A stretch of DNA of 64,000 nucleotides from Modicisalibacter muralis (lineage in GTDB: Bacteria; Pseudomonadota; Gammaproteobacteria; Pseudomonadales; Halomonadaceae): contig NZ_FNGI01000010.1 in the NCBI RefSeq assembly GCF_900102945.1, forward strand, positions 62,001-126,000, read 5' to 3'. Below the pieces are notes generated by a model. That model did not search any database. It was given only the letters and a program-made list of their open reading frames with translations, and had not been told where the DNA came from. Below, piece after piece: positions 40,759-50,386 of the stretch. The translations under genes were made by a program, and so were the position numbers. Each line of letters opens with the position of its first letter. Position 1 is the first letter of the stretch.

Positions 40759-41530
40759 TTCCACCAAGCCCGATCCCGGTCGTCGGCGTTTTTTGGCCAG
40801 GGCCGCTACCGCCGGCGGTGCGCTCTTTCTGGCGGGTTGCGATCGGCTTTCGCGCAGCGACGGCATGGTTAGCTTATTCGATTCCGCAAGCGCGTTGACG
40901 CAAACCGCCCAGCGCGCGCTGACCTCGCGGCATGACCTGGCTCGTGAATATCCCGCCAGCGAGATCGCCGCGACGTTCCGTGCCAACGGCACCACCAACC
41001 CCCAGAACAGCGATTACCAAGCCCTGGCGGCCAACGGCTTTCGTGACTGGCGGCTGAGCGTCGAGGGCCTGGTCGAGCTCCCGCGTTCGTTTTCGCTCGA
41101 TGAACTCAAGAGGATGTCGTCTCGCACCCAGATCACCCGTCATGACTGCGTCGAGGGCTGGAGCTGCATCGGCCAATGGAAGGGCGCGGTGCTGGGCGAT
41201 CTACTTGCGCAGGTGAGGCCCACGGCAAAGGCGCGCTACGTGGTCTTTCACTGTGCCGACAATACCTATGGCGGCCCCGACAAGTATTACGAGAGCCTCG
41301 ATCTGATCGAGGCCATGCACCCGCAAACGCTATTGGCCTACGAGCTTAACGGCGCCGACCTGCCGATCGCCAACGGCGCGCCGATTCGGCTTCGCGCGGA
41401 GCGCCAGCTCGGCTACAAGATGGCCAAGTACGTGATGCGCCTCGAACTGGTCGAGAGCTTCGAGGATATCGGGCGTGGCAATGGCGGGTATTGGGAGGAT
41501 CGGGGTTACAACTGGTGGGCGGGAATCTAG
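40751..41530 (+). CDS. Tat-exported molybdopterin oxidoreductase (YedY/MsrP-like)
   Basis: A 259-residue sulfite-oxidase-fold protein. A twin-arginine motif (RRRFLARAA, 11-19) precedes a hydrophobic stretch ending LAGC (Cys30, a possible lipobox). The molybdenum-ligand cysteine lies in RHDCVEGWSCIGQW (about 132), followed by VVFHCADNTYGGPDKYYESL and NGAPIRLRAERQLGYK. YedY/MsrP enzymes reduce methionine sulfoxide in periplasmic proteins. With the cytochrome b and Met-rich peptide genes this makes a plausible repair/scavenging unit. Confidence 0.88.
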   Translation: MNDSTKPDPGRRRFLARAATAGGALFLAGCDRLSRSDGMVSLFDSASALTQTAQRALTSRHDLAREYPASEIAATFRANGTTNPQNSDYQALAANGFRDWRLSVEGLVELPRSFSLDELKRMSSRTQITRHDCVEGWSCIGQWKGAVLGDLLAQVRPTAKARYVVFHCADNTYGGPDKYYESLDLIEAMHPQTLLAYELNGADLPIANGAPIRLRAERQLGYKMAKYVMRLELVESFEDIGRGNGGYWEDRGYNWWAGI

Positions 41531-42012
41531 GGGCGCCAGGAAGAGCCACGATAACGGTAGCGAAGATACTCGTCCTTCTTCGGCCCGCTGATGGTCCATT
41601 CGAGATCGAAACCGTCGTCCATGAAGGTCAGCTTCGCCCGGTAACGGTCGGCGGCGCACAGGTGCGCCTCGCGCGAGACGAAATCGGCGCTCTCGCCGGC
41701 CGGCGCGGCGATCAGGTCGAACAGCCAGACGCCGGCGTCGACGCCCCGGCGTTCGTGCGACAAGGCCATATGCTCGCTGCCTGGTGTCCAGCGAAAGACA
41801 TTGCGGAAGGGCACCGCGCGGGCCAGGGGAGCATCCAGCCGAAACTGCCCGGTTTCAATGAAGCGTATGCTGGCATCGGCATCGATAGCCACCGCAACCG
41901 AGCCGTGGCCTTTGCCCGACCAGGCACATTGCGAGCCACTGCCCGAGCGTGAAGCAAAGTCGAGCCGACGGATGGTTGGCAGCAGCGTCCGCAAGCGTAT
42001 AATCGCAGTCAA
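41527..42012 (-). CDS. DUF6314 family protein
   Basis: A 161-residue soluble protein. The segments GSGSQCAWSGKGHGSVAVAI, FIETGQFRLDAPLARAVPFR-type strands, HLCAADRYRAKLTF and WTISGPKKDEYLRYRYRG match the DUF6314 pattern, a lipocalin/THAP4-like beta-barrel of unknown role. The start is a TTG at 42012 with only a weak ribosome site, so a few residues are uncertain. The last four bases overlap the end of the convergent oxidoreductase gene. Confidence 0.75.
   Translation of the reverse strand: MTAIIRLRTLLPTIRRLDFASRSGSGSQCAWSGKGHGSVAVAIDADASIRFIETGQFRLDAPLARAVPFRNVFRWTPGSEHMALSHERRGVDAGVWLFDLIAAPAGESADFVSREAHLCAADRYRAKLTFMDDGFDLEWTISGPKKDEYLRYRYRGSSWRP
41976..42003 (+). promoter_or_regulatory. 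Sigma-70 promoter of the EamA transporter gene
   Basis: TTGGCA (41976-41981), 16 bases, TATAAT (41998-42003), the strongest -10 match seen in the window. Transcription would start near 42010, within the 5' end of the divergent DUF6314 gene. Confidence 0.7.
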
Positions 42013-42036
42013 CTATTCAAATTCCAAGAGTTAACC

Positions 42037-42927
42037 ATGGGCTATCTCATCGCTGTCACGGCCCTGTGGGCCTTTTCGTTCTCGCTGATCGGCGTGTATC
42101 TGGCCGGTCAGGTCGATAGCTATTTCGCAGTACTGGTGCGTATCGGTCTGGCCAGTTTGCTGTTCCTGCCTTTCCTGCGGCCGGCGGCGTTGCCCAGCCG
42201 CTTGAAGCTGGCGTTGATGGCCGTCGGGGCGATCCAGTTGGGGCTGATGTACATCTTCTTCTATCAGTCCTTTTTGCTGCTGACGGTACCCGAGGTCTTG
42301 CTGTTTACCATATTGACGCCGGTTTACGTCACCCTGCTCGATGACCTGCTCAGCGGGCGTTTCACGCCATTCTATCTGCTCACGGCGGCATTTGCGGTGC
42401 TCGGTGCGGCGGTGATTCGCTATCAAGGCGTCAATAGTGAGTTCTGGCTGGGCTTCGTGGTGGTGCAGGGCGCCAACCTGTGCTTTGCGATCGGCCAGGT
42501 CGGCTACCGGCACCTCGCCAAACGCCTGCCTACCGAATTGCCGCAGCGCAGCGTGTTCGGCTGGTTCTATCTCGGCGCGCTGGCATTGGTCATCATCGCC
42601 TTCGTGTTGTTCGGCTCCAGCGAAAAACTGCCGACCAGCGGCGTGCAATGGGGCGTGTTGGGCTGGCTGGGGCTGGCCGCCTCGGGGCTGGGCTACTTCC
42701 TGTGGAACAAGGGTGCGACCCGGGTCGATGCCGGCGCCCTGGCGATCATGAACAATGCGCTGATTCCCGCCGGCCTGCTGGTCAATCTGCTGATCTGGAA
42801 TCGCGACGCCGACGTATCGCGCCTGGCGCTGGGCGGGGCGATCATCGTCGCGTCGCTGCTGGTCAATGAATGGTGGGCGAGGCGACGCCCTCGCGTGGCG
42901 GTGGCCGGCTTTTCAGACAAACCTTAG
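42037..42927 (+). CDS. EamA-family (DMT) transporter
   Basis: A 296-residue inner-membrane protein with ten hydrophobic segments and two EamA repeats, of the carboxylate/amino acid/amine exporter type. Features are LWAFSFSLIGVYLAGQVDSY, FYQSFLLLTVPEVLLFTILT at the end of the first repeat and LGYFLWNKGATRVDAGALAI in the second. The substrate cannot be told from sequence. It has a strong own promoter and is convergent with the DUF1853 gene, overlapping its end by four bases. Confidence 0.9.
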   Translation: MGYLIAVTALWAFSFSLIGVYLAGQVDSYFAVLVRIGLASLLFLPFLRPAALPSRLKLALMAVGAIQLGLMYIFFYQSFLLLTVPEVLLFTILTPVYVTLLDDLLSGRFTPFYLLTAAFAVLGAAVIRYQGVNSEFWLGFVVVQGANLCFAIGQVGYRHLAKRLPTELPQRSVFGWFYLGALALVIIAFVLFGSSEKLPTSGVQWGVLGWLGLAASGLGYFLWNKGATRVDAGALAIMNNALIPAGLLVNLLIWNRDADVSRLALGGAIIVASLLVNEWWARRRPRVAVAGFSDKP

Positions 42928-43898
42928 GCGGGCGGCAGGGGAATCGCACGCGGCCAGTCATCGCCAACCACGAACAGCCGCTGCCAGCGGCCGTTGGCAT
43001 GCTTGAGCACCAACTGGCGCGGCGAGCGCCGGCTGGCGAAGTGATGCTCAAGCCCCGCGCCGAGTGTCGCAAGGCTTGTCAGGCCGGCTTCGGGCGGCGG
43101 CGCCAGCCAATGCGGCTTGTCGAGAAAGGCGCCGCGCACGCCGGGTGCGTCTGTCAGCCGGCAGAAGTCCGGCCAGCACTCGCGTGATAGCCAGTCGCCG
43201 AACAGCGCTTGCGGCGCGGTTTCGCGGGGTGGCTGTAAGGGTGTATCGCTTGCCCAGGGTCGAAACAGTACGCCGAGCATGGCCAGGCGCTGAGTCAATG
43301 GCGGCGCGCCATAGGCGAGTAGCGTGGCCGCCGATTCGGGGCGTCCGGCCAGGGGCAATTGGTGCGCCATCGCATGGCGATGCTTGATCGCCAATGAGTC
43401 GGCGCAGCCAGGGCCGATCCAGCGCGCTTGGCTGGCGCCATCCTCGGGGCCGTTGGGCAGCCCCAGGTAGTATTTTATCGCCAGTTCGAGATGGATCGGT
43501 TGCGGGTCGTGTCGCGTGACGTACAGCAGGTCGAGTTCGCCCAGGGTGCGCTTGTCGTCGCGAATGGTCAGGTTATGCGCCAGTAGCCGGGTATCCGGCG
43601 CATGGTCGAGCAGAAAATGCCACAGCGCTTCGTGATAGTGGCCGAGGCGCTCGTTGCCGTTCGCCCCGACGATCGTTTCCAACGTATGCGGCTCACCCTC
43701 GATCGCGGCCAGCCAGTCACTGCGCCGCTGTGGGTCGGCCAGGCCCAATTCGTCGAGCGTCGGCCGCCCGGGATAAGCGGTGGTCAGCAAGTTCGGCGCA
43801 TGCAGCAGCCAGGCGAGATCGCGCACCAGCGGATGCCACAGCCGATCGAGATCGGCGCCGAGCGCTGTCTGGCCGGGGTGGGGCATCGAGGTGGTCAT
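42924..43898 (-). CDS. DUF1853 family protein
   Basis: A 324-residue soluble protein. Typical DUF1853 features are VRDLAWLLHAPNLL, LGHYHEALWHFLLDHAPD, TLGELDLLYVTRHDPQPIHLE (a nuclease-like core with Glu-Asp and Glu residues) and KYYLGLPN. Function unknown; the core resembles PD-(D/E)XK nucleases in layout, which is only an impression. The frame stays open upstream over nadK, but homology begins at MTTSMPHPGQTAL, so ATG 43898 is used. Confidence 0.82.
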   Translation of the reverse strand: MTTSMPHPGQTALGADLDRLWHPLVRDLAWLLHAPNLLTTAYPGRPTLDELGLADPQRRSDWLAAIEGEPHTLETIVGANGNERLGHYHEALWHFLLDHAPDTRLLAHNLTIRDDKRTLGELDLLYVTRHDPQPIHLELAIKYYLGLPNGPEDGASQARWIGPGCADSLAIKHRHAMAHQLPLAGRPESAATLLAYGAPPLTQRLAMLGVLFRPWASDTPLQPPRETAPQALFGDWLSRECWPDFCRLTDAPGVRGAFLDKPHWLAPPPEAGLTSLATLGAGLEHHFASRRSPRQLVLKHANGRWQRLFVVGDDWPRAIPLPPA

Positions 43899-44004
43899 CG
43901 AACGTCCACATGACGAAGGGCAGTGGCTGCCAGTCTGGGCGGATATGCGGCGGTATTCAACGCGTTGGCCGCCATCGACAGGCATGGCGCCGTGGCTGAG
44001 GTGT

Positions 44005-44033
44005 TTGCCCGGTATTGGCTGAGCCCGCATAAT
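44005..44033 (+). promoter_or_regulatory. Probable promoter of nadK
   Basis: TTGCCC (44005-44010), 17 bases, CATAAT (44028-44033), 30 bases before the ATG. Confidence 0.55.
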
Positions 44034-44063
44034 AGCGGCCCGTGACGTGGCTGGGGAGCGCCC

Positions 44064-44945
<882 letters not shown>

Positions 44946-44946
44946 C

Positions 44947-45951
44947 ATGAGCATGACCGGCGACATCGATGGCTATGACCTGATCGGCGACGTCCACGGC
45001 TGTGGAGCGACACTGGCCGTGCTGCTGGAAAAGCTGGGCTATCACCAACGCGGCGGTGTCTATCGTCACCCGCGACGCAAGGTGATCTTTCTCGGCGATC
45101 TGGTCGACCGTGGCCCACGCATTCGCCTCGCGGTAACCATCGCCCGGCGCATGGTCGAAGAGGGCCAGGCCTATATCGTGATGGGCAACCACGAGGTCAA
45201 CGCGCTGTCGTACAGTCGCCGCTGCCGCGATGGCAGTAGCTGCGAATGGCTGCGTGAGCATACCCCGCGCCACAATCGCATCGTCCAGGAAACCTTCGAG
45301 CAATATCGCGATCATCCGGCCGAATGGGAAGACACCCTGGCCTGGTTCATGGAAATACCGCTGTGCCTGGAAATCGATGGCCTGCGCGTGGTGCATGCCT
45401 GCTGGGACGCGCCGTTGATCGAGCGCTTTCTGGCGCGCCATCCCGATGGTTGCATCGACGAGGACTTTCTCTATGATTCGGTGGAACCCGACAGCTTCGC
45501 CTTTCGCGTGATCGAACGGCTGACCCGTGGTATTCACCTGCGCCTGCCCGACAACGTCGAGATCCACTCTGGCGACGGCTTCACCCGGCGCACCTTCCGC
45601 GCGCATTTCTGGGCCGAGTCGCCTCGCACCTATGGCGACGTGGTATTCCAGCCCGACAACCTGCCCGGCGATCTCGAATTGCGCCTGCTATCGGTTGATG
45701 AGCATGCCAAGCTGCCCTATTACGCGCCCAGCGAACCGCCGTTATTCCTCGGCCACTACTGGTGCGAAGGCGTGCCGGCACTACCGGCACCCAACATCGC
45801 CTGTCTCGATTACAGCGCGGTCAAGTTCGGCCGTCTGGTGGCCTACCGCTGGGATGGCGAGCAGGCATTGAACGCCGATAAATTCGTCTGGGTGCGCGTT
45901 CCACGCGATATGCGAACACGCGAACAACCGTGGGAAGTTGATCTGGATTGA
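44947..45951 (+). CDS. Calcineurin-like metallophosphoesterase
   Basis: A 334-residue cytoplasmic phosphoesterase. Metal-ligand motifs are DLIGDVHGC (about 11-19), VIFLGDLVDRGPR (about 46-58), VMGNHEVNAL (about 78-87) and a downstream HACWD. It resembles the ApaH/serine-threonine phosphatase branch but is longer than ApaH; the substrate is unknown. An in-frame ATG at 44953 is an alternative start. It follows nadK directly. Confidence 0.88.
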   Translation: MSMTGDIDGYDLIGDVHGCGATLAVLLEKLGYHQRGGVYRHPRRKVIFLGDLVDRGPRIRLAVTIARRMVEEGQAYIVMGNHEVNALSYSRRCRDGSSCEWLREHTPRHNRIVQETFEQYRDHPAEWEDTLAWFMEIPLCLEIDGLRVVHACWDAPLIERFLARHPDGCIDEDFLYDSVEPDSFAFRVIERLTRGIHLRLPDNVEIHSGDGFTRRTFRAHFWAESPRTYGDVVFQPDNLPGDLELRLLSVDEHAKLPYYAPSEPPLFLGHYWCEGVPALPAPNIACLDYSAVKFGRLVAYRWDGEQALNADKFVWVRVPRDMRTREQPWEVDLD

Positions 45952-46050
45952 TGTTTTTACAATTCATTACTTAATTTCATGAGCCGGTAGGAAACTTGTG
46001 CCGCGAGTTGCCATCAGAGTCAGTGTTCCCTTGAATGATCCCTTGCTCTT

Positions 46051-46082
46051 GTCCGGCGGCCCCCTCCGCCGGACTTTTCTTT
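46051..46082 (+). terminator. Intrinsic terminator of the nadK operon
   Basis: Arms GTCCGGCGG and CCGCCGGAC (46051-46059, 46066-46074) with a six-base loop, then TTTTCTTT, 100 bases after the phosphoesterase stop. Confidence 0.88.
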
Positions 46083-46156
46083 GTGCGAAGATTCGATGAA
46101 AGATCATGGGCTGGGGCGATTATCCCGGCATTACCGCTCGGGACGAGGATAACGCC

Positions 46157-47038
46157 ATGCATAAAGTGCTGATACTGCCCCGCGACATCGATACGCGATC
46201 CTTGCGCAAGGCACTGTGGGCGCAGCGTATCGGCCATCACTTCACCGAAGAGCACGATACCCAGGTATTGTGGCTGGCCGATCCGCGTCAGCACGACGAC
46301 ATGATGCAACTGATCGCGCGCTGGCAGCGTGGCGAGCCGATCGCGCCTGCCGAGAAGCGTGCCTTTGCATCGCGCAACTGGCGTCAGGGGCCACTCGCCG
46401 AAGCGCCGGTTGCGGCGGCACTGGTCGGGCTGTGTGTGGCGGTCTTCGGCCTGATGGCGATATTCGGCGATCTGGTGATCGCCGCCATGACCATCACGCC
46501 GATCGGCGTGGTTGGCACCAGCCTCAGTGTCGGCACGCTTGGCGATACGCTGTCTTCCGGGCAGTTATGGCGGCTGGTGTCCCCGGCGTTCTTGCACTTT
46601 GGCTGGATGCACCTGATCTTCAATATGCTGTGGCTGTGGTATTTCGGCCGCCAGATCGAGGCCCTGCAAGGCTCGTGGCGATTGTTGGGCGTAGTGATGA
46701 TTAGCGCGCTGGTCTCGAATCTGGCCCAGTATGCGACCGGCACGGTGCTGTTCGGCGGCATGTCGGGCGTCGATTACGCCTTGCTCGGGTATGTCTGGCT
46801 GATGGCGCTGCGCGCGCCCAAGAGCGGCTTTTTCGTGCCGCAGATGCTGGTGGTCTTCATGCTCGGCTGGATGGTCTTCACCATGACCGATCTCGCCGGG
46901 CCGGTCGGTTTCGGTAACGTCGCCAACGAGGCCCATCTGGGCGGGCTGTTGGTCGGCCTCGTGTTGGGCTGGATCGCCAGTAGCCGGGCGCGAAAGCAAC
47001 CCGATACCACAGGTTCCAAGGAGAGAGACGATGAGTGA
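46157..47038 (+). CDS. glpG: Rhomboid intramembrane serine protease (GlpG-like)
   Basis: Cleaves membrane proteins within the lipid bilayer. The 293 residues have a cytoplasmic N-terminal domain (about 1-90) as in GlpG and six membrane helices. The catalytic serine is in GGMSGVDYALLG (about 203) and the histidine in ANEAHLGGLLVGL (about 259), spaced as in E. coli GlpG. FGWMHLIFNMLWLWYFG holds the conserved His/Asn oxyanion region. ATG 46157 with GAGG upstream is preferred to one 51 bases earlier. It overlaps the next gene by eight bases. Confidence 0.92.
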   Translation: MHKVLILPRDIDTRSLRKALWAQRIGHHFTEEHDTQVLWLADPRQHDDMMQLIARWQRGEPIAPAEKRAFASRNWRQGPLAEAPVAAALVGLCVAVFGLMAIFGDLVIAAMTITPIGVVGTSLSVGTLGDTLSSGQLWRLVSPAFLHFGWMHLIFNMLWLWYFGRQIEALQGSWRLLGVVMISALVSNLAQYATGTVLFGGMSGVDYALLGYVWLMALRAPKSGFFVPQMLVVFMLGWMVFTMTDLAGPVGFGNVANEAHLGGLLVGLVLGWIASSRARKQPDTTGSKERDDE

Positions 47039-47291
47039 TATGACCTTCGAACGCATGATTCAGCAGATGACGCCGGCCATCTACGAGAGCCTCAAGCAGG
47101 CGGTGCAACTGCGCAAGTGGCCTGACGGCGGCACGCTCAGCGCCGAGCAGACCGAGCTGTGCCTGGAGGCGGTAATGCGTTACGAGATCGAACACAAGGT
47201 GCCCGAGAACCAGCGGGTGGGGTATCTCGAAAGCGCCGGTTGCGGCAGCGCCAAGCGCGATGAGGGAGACAGCATCAAGTGGGTGAACTGA
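47031..47291 (+). CDS. YeaC family protein (DUF1315)
   Basis: An 86-residue small protein of the YeaC family. The signature MTPAIYESLKQAVQLRKWPDG and AEQTELCLEAVMRYE match DUF1315. Function unknown. It overlaps the rhomboid gene at its start and the DUF2797 gene at its end, so the three are likely translationally coupled. GGAGAGAGACG precedes the ATG. Confidence 0.88.
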   Translation: MSDMTFERMIQQMTPAIYESLKQAVQLRKWPDGGTLSAEQTELCLEAVMRYEIEHKVPENQRVGYLESAGCGSAKRDEGDSIKWVN

Positions 47292-48118
47292 TCACGCCGC
47301 TACGCGGCTGTTTGAGCAAGATGGCCATCGAGCCCGGCGCGAGTGGCGCACCGGCCCGCTATACGCTGCGCGCCGGTGAGCATCGCCTCGATCTCAATGC
47401 CCGGCTCGGCCAGCCGCTGCGCCTTGCGCATACCGGCGCGATCGCCTGTACCCACTGCGGTCGCGCGACGCGCAAGAGCTTCGCCCAGGGTTACTGCTAC
47501 CCCTGCTTCAAGCGCCTGGCGCAGTGCGATACCTGTATCGTCAGGCCGGAGACTTGCCACTTTCATGCCGGTACCTGCCGCGAGCCCGAGTGGGGCGAGC
47601 GCCATTGTTTTCAGCCGCACGTGGTGTATCTGGCCAATTCGTCGGGGCTCAAGGTCGGCATCACCCGCAAGACTCAAGTGCCGACTCGTTGGCTGGACCA
47701 GGGCGCGATCCAGGCGTTGCCGATACTCGAGGTCGATACCCGTCAGCAGTCGGGTTTCGTCGAGGTGCTGTTCAAGGAGCAGGTCGCCGACCGCACCAAC
47801 TGGCGGGCGATGCTCAAGGGCGATGTCGCGCCGCTCGATCTGCGCGCCGAGCGCGAGCGCCTGCTGGCGGCGCTCGACGGTGGGCTGGCCAACCTGCGCG
47901 AGCGCTTCGGCTTGGATGCCGTGCGCGTGCTCGACGCCGAACCGGTGACGCTCGACTACCCGGTACTCGAGGCCCCGACCAAGGTCGTCTCGCTGAATCT
48001 CGACAAGACGCCCGAGATCGCCGGTACGCTGCTGGGCCTCAAGGGGCAATACCTGATACTCGATAATGGCGTGATCAACCTGCGCAAGTTCACCGGTTAC
48101 GAGGTCGTCTTCGAGTAA
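47279..48118 (+). CDS. DUF2797 family protein
   Basis: A 279-residue protein with a Cys-rich N-terminal half (CTHCGR, CYPCF, CDTC and two further Cys), likely to bind zinc, followed by HVVYLANSSGLKVGITRKTQVP, which resembles a GIY-YIG nuclease-like core. The family is conserved but uncharacterised. The start is GTG 47279, overlapping the YeaC stop, and gives the family N-terminus ELITPLRGCLSKM. Convergent with the RimK-like ligase gene. Confidence 0.85.
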   Translation: MGELITPLRGCLSKMAIEPGASGAPARYTLRAGEHRLDLNARLGQPLRLAHTGAIACTHCGRATRKSFAQGYCYPCFKRLAQCDTCIVRPETCHFHAGTCREPEWGERHCFQPHVVYLANSSGLKVGITRKTQVPTRWLDQGAIQALPILEVDTRQQSGFVEVLFKEQVADRTNWRAMLKGDVAPLDLRAERERLLAALDGGLANLRERFGLDAVRVLDAEPVTLDYPVLEAPTKVVSLNLDKTPEIAGTLLGLKGQYLILDNGVINLRKFTGYEVVFE

Positions 48119-48133
48119 TCCTCGCCGCTGGCG

Positions 48134-49618
48134 TTAGCGACGATGTCGGCGCCGGTCCTCCATGCGCGCCAGGAACACCTCCATCACCTTCGAGTACAGG
48201 CGCGGCCCCAGCACGACATCTTCCACGCCGGCATCGAGATTGGGGTTGTCGTTGATCTCGATGACCACCACCCGCTCGCCGATCTGCTTGAGATCCACGC
48301 CGTAGAGGCCGTCGCCGATCAGCCGGGTGGCCTTGAGCGCGGCCTTGACCACGGCCTTGGGGGCATCCTTGGGGTCGTGGGTGGTAAAGGCGCCGCTGCG
48401 CGTCTTGCCGTGCGAATGATCGTAAATTTGCCAATGTCCGCGCGCCATGTAGTAGCGGCTGGCGAACAACACCTCGCCGTCGAGCACGCCGATGCGCCAA
48501 TCGAATTCGGTGGGCAGCCACTCCTGCAACAGCAACAGCGCGGAAGACTCGAACAGCCGTTCGGCTTCCTGCTTGAGCTGATCGGCGGATTGAATCTTGA
48601 CCACGCCACGCGAGAAGGCCCCATCCGGTATCTTGAGTACCATCGGGAACTGCAGCCCGGCGGCCTTCTCGGGCAGCCGTTCGAGATCGTCGCGATACAG
48701 CAGCAAGCCCTCCGGCGCCGGCACGCCCTTGGTGCCCAGCAACGCATGCAGGTAGACCTTGTTGGTGCAGCGTAGAATCGAACGCGGATCGTCTATTACC
48801 ACCAGCCCTTCATGCTCGGCGCGCCGGGCCATGCGGTAGGTGTGATGATCGAGACTCGTGGTTTCGCGGATGAATAGCGCATCGAATTCGGCCAGGCGGC
48901 TCTCGTCACGCTTGGTGATCAATGACACATCGATGCCCAGCCGCCGCCCGGCGCGGATGAATTGCTTGAGCGCGCTCTTGTTGCTCGGCGGCAGCGTTTC
49001 TTTGGGATCGACCAACATCGCCAGGTCGTAACGGTAGCGGCGGCGTGCCTTGGGCGTGCGCCAGACCTTGCGCGAATGGCGGTTCAGCGCCTGCGCGAAC
49101 AGGTCCTGCTCCTCGCCGTTTAGCGCGGCGAGTGCCAGTGGCTTGAGCCGGGCCAGCCGCCACAGGCCCTGGCGGCGCTGAAAGCGCGCCTCGAGCAGCG
49201 GGCAGGGCAGGCGCTCGAACAAGCGCCTGGCCAGCCTGCCCAGCCCCTCTTGAAGACACTCACCGAACACGATTCGCAGCGTGAAGGCGTCGCCCTGGAG
49301 CGCGCCCCGTCGGGTGAGCTCATCCATCAGTGGCGCCAGCGATTCCAGTTGCAGATCGACCAGTGCCTTGCGCGCGAGTTGGTTGAGGGTTTCCACCGTC
49401 GGCAGAACCCGTTGCCCGCGCGCCTGGGCCAGTAGCGATACGTAATAGCCGGTCTCGAGGTAGTCGAGGCCGCTGCACAGGTTGATCACGTGGGTGGTGC
49501 TGTCCTGCTCACCAACGGTTTCCTGAGCCAGATAGTCGGCGGCGGTAATCAGATCATCGGAAGGGTAATAAGGGCGCCAATCGGCGGCGCGGTCGACAAC
49601 GATACGCAATGGCGACAT
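48134..49618 (-). CDS. RLAN/RimK-like ATP-grasp peptide ligase
   Basis: A 494-residue ATP-grasp ligase. An N-terminal RLAN-type domain (about 1-200, with CSGLDYLETGYYVSLLAQAR) precedes the RimK-like catalytic part: NKVYLHALLGTKGVPAPEGL, FPMVLKIPDGAFSRGVVKI (the ATP-binding loop) and the metal-site VVIEINDNPNLDAG. Family members form amide bonds between amino acids or peptides. It is divergent from a GNAT acetyltransferase, a pairing described for ATP-grasp systems making small peptides. The substrate is unknown. Confidence 0.88.
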   Translation of the reverse strand: MSPLRIVVDRAADWRPYYPSDDLITAADYLAQETVGEQDSTTHVINLCSGLDYLETGYYVSLLAQARGQRVLPTVETLNQLARKALVDLQLESLAPLMDELTRRGALQGDAFTLRIVFGECLQEGLGRLARRLFERLPCPLLEARFQRRQGLWRLARLKPLALAALNGEEQDLFAQALNRHSRKVWRTPKARRRYRYDLAMLVDPKETLPPSNKSALKQFIRAGRRLGIDVSLITKRDESRLAEFDALFIRETTSLDHHTYRMARRAEHEGLVVIDDPRSILRCTNKVYLHALLGTKGVPAPEGLLLYRDDLERLPEKAAGLQFPMVLKIPDGAFSRGVVKIQSADQLKQEAERLFESSALLLLQEWLPTEFDWRIGVLDGEVLFASRYYMARGHWQIYDHSHGKTRSGAFTTHDPKDAPKAVVKAALKATRLIGDGLYGVDLKQIGERVVVIEINDNPNLDAGVEDVVLGPRLYSKVMEVFLARMEDRRRHRR

Positions 49619-49833
49619 GGGTGAGCTTCCTGCCTCGCAATAGAGCCATGGTTATGGAGCTGGGTTAATCAGCGTTGGTTGATGCAACATGATGATCCGA
49701 ATTGCGGCTAGAATGCGCTTGACTCCTGCGCGCTACAATAATCCCTTGGCTTGAAATAATTTCATGTTGAGTGACGATGACAAGCGCAGGATCGAACCTG
49801 ACAATGCCGCTGCCTAATTGCGGGGAACGAGTC

Positions 49834-50322
49834 ATGAACCCGACGCTGTCTCCAGCTCTGCGCCTGTCCCGGCCGGACGACCTCGATGCCCTGTGCCGCC
49901 TGGAGCTCGAGTGCTTCGACGGCGACCGTTTCAGCCGCCGTCAGCTGGCTCATATACTCATCCGCGCCAATGCGACGACCTTCGTCGCGGTGGATGAACA
50001 GGGCGGATTGCTGGGCTACGGCACGCTGCTGTTTCGGCGCAACAGCCGTAACGCACGGCTATATTCCTTCTGCGTGCATCCCGCTGCGCGCGGTGGTGGG
50101 TTGGGGCGGCGATTGCTCGAAACCCTCGAAGGCGAGGCGCGCGCGCGCGGCATGCACAAGCTGACGCTAGAGGTGCGTGCCGACAACCGCGTGGCCATGG
50201 GCCTGTACCGGCGCATGGGCTTTCTTCCCCAGCGCTGGCTGGACGACTATTACGTCGATGGCTGCGCCGCCTGGCAGATGGAAAAGCCGTTGCCCCTGGC
50301 CGAGTTCAGCGCCACCGGCTAG
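49834..50322 (+). CDS. GNAT-family N-acetyltransferase
   Basis: A 162-residue acetyltransferase. The CoA-binding motif A is VHPAARGGGLGRRLLETLEG (about 85-104), followed by LTLEVRADNRVAMGLYRRMGF, as in RimI-like enzymes. GGGGAA lies eight bases before ATG 49834; an upstream ATG at 49771 would add 21 residues without family similarity. Divergent from the RLAN/RimK-type ligase gene, with which it may work in making or capping a small peptide. The substrate is not identifiable. Confidence 0.88.
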   Translation: MNPTLSPALRLSRPDDLDALCRLELECFDGDRFSRRQLAHILIRANATTFVAVDEQGGLLGYGTLLFRRNSRNARLYSFCVHPAARGGGLGRRLLETLEGEARARGMHKLTLEVRADNRVAMGLYRRMGFLPQRWLDDYYVDGCAAWQMEKPLPLAEFSATG

Positions 50323-50386
50323 CCGATTCGCCAGGGGCGTATCGTGCTAGCATGCCGGGTCTCGATTGCCATTCTGGAGCCCTTAT

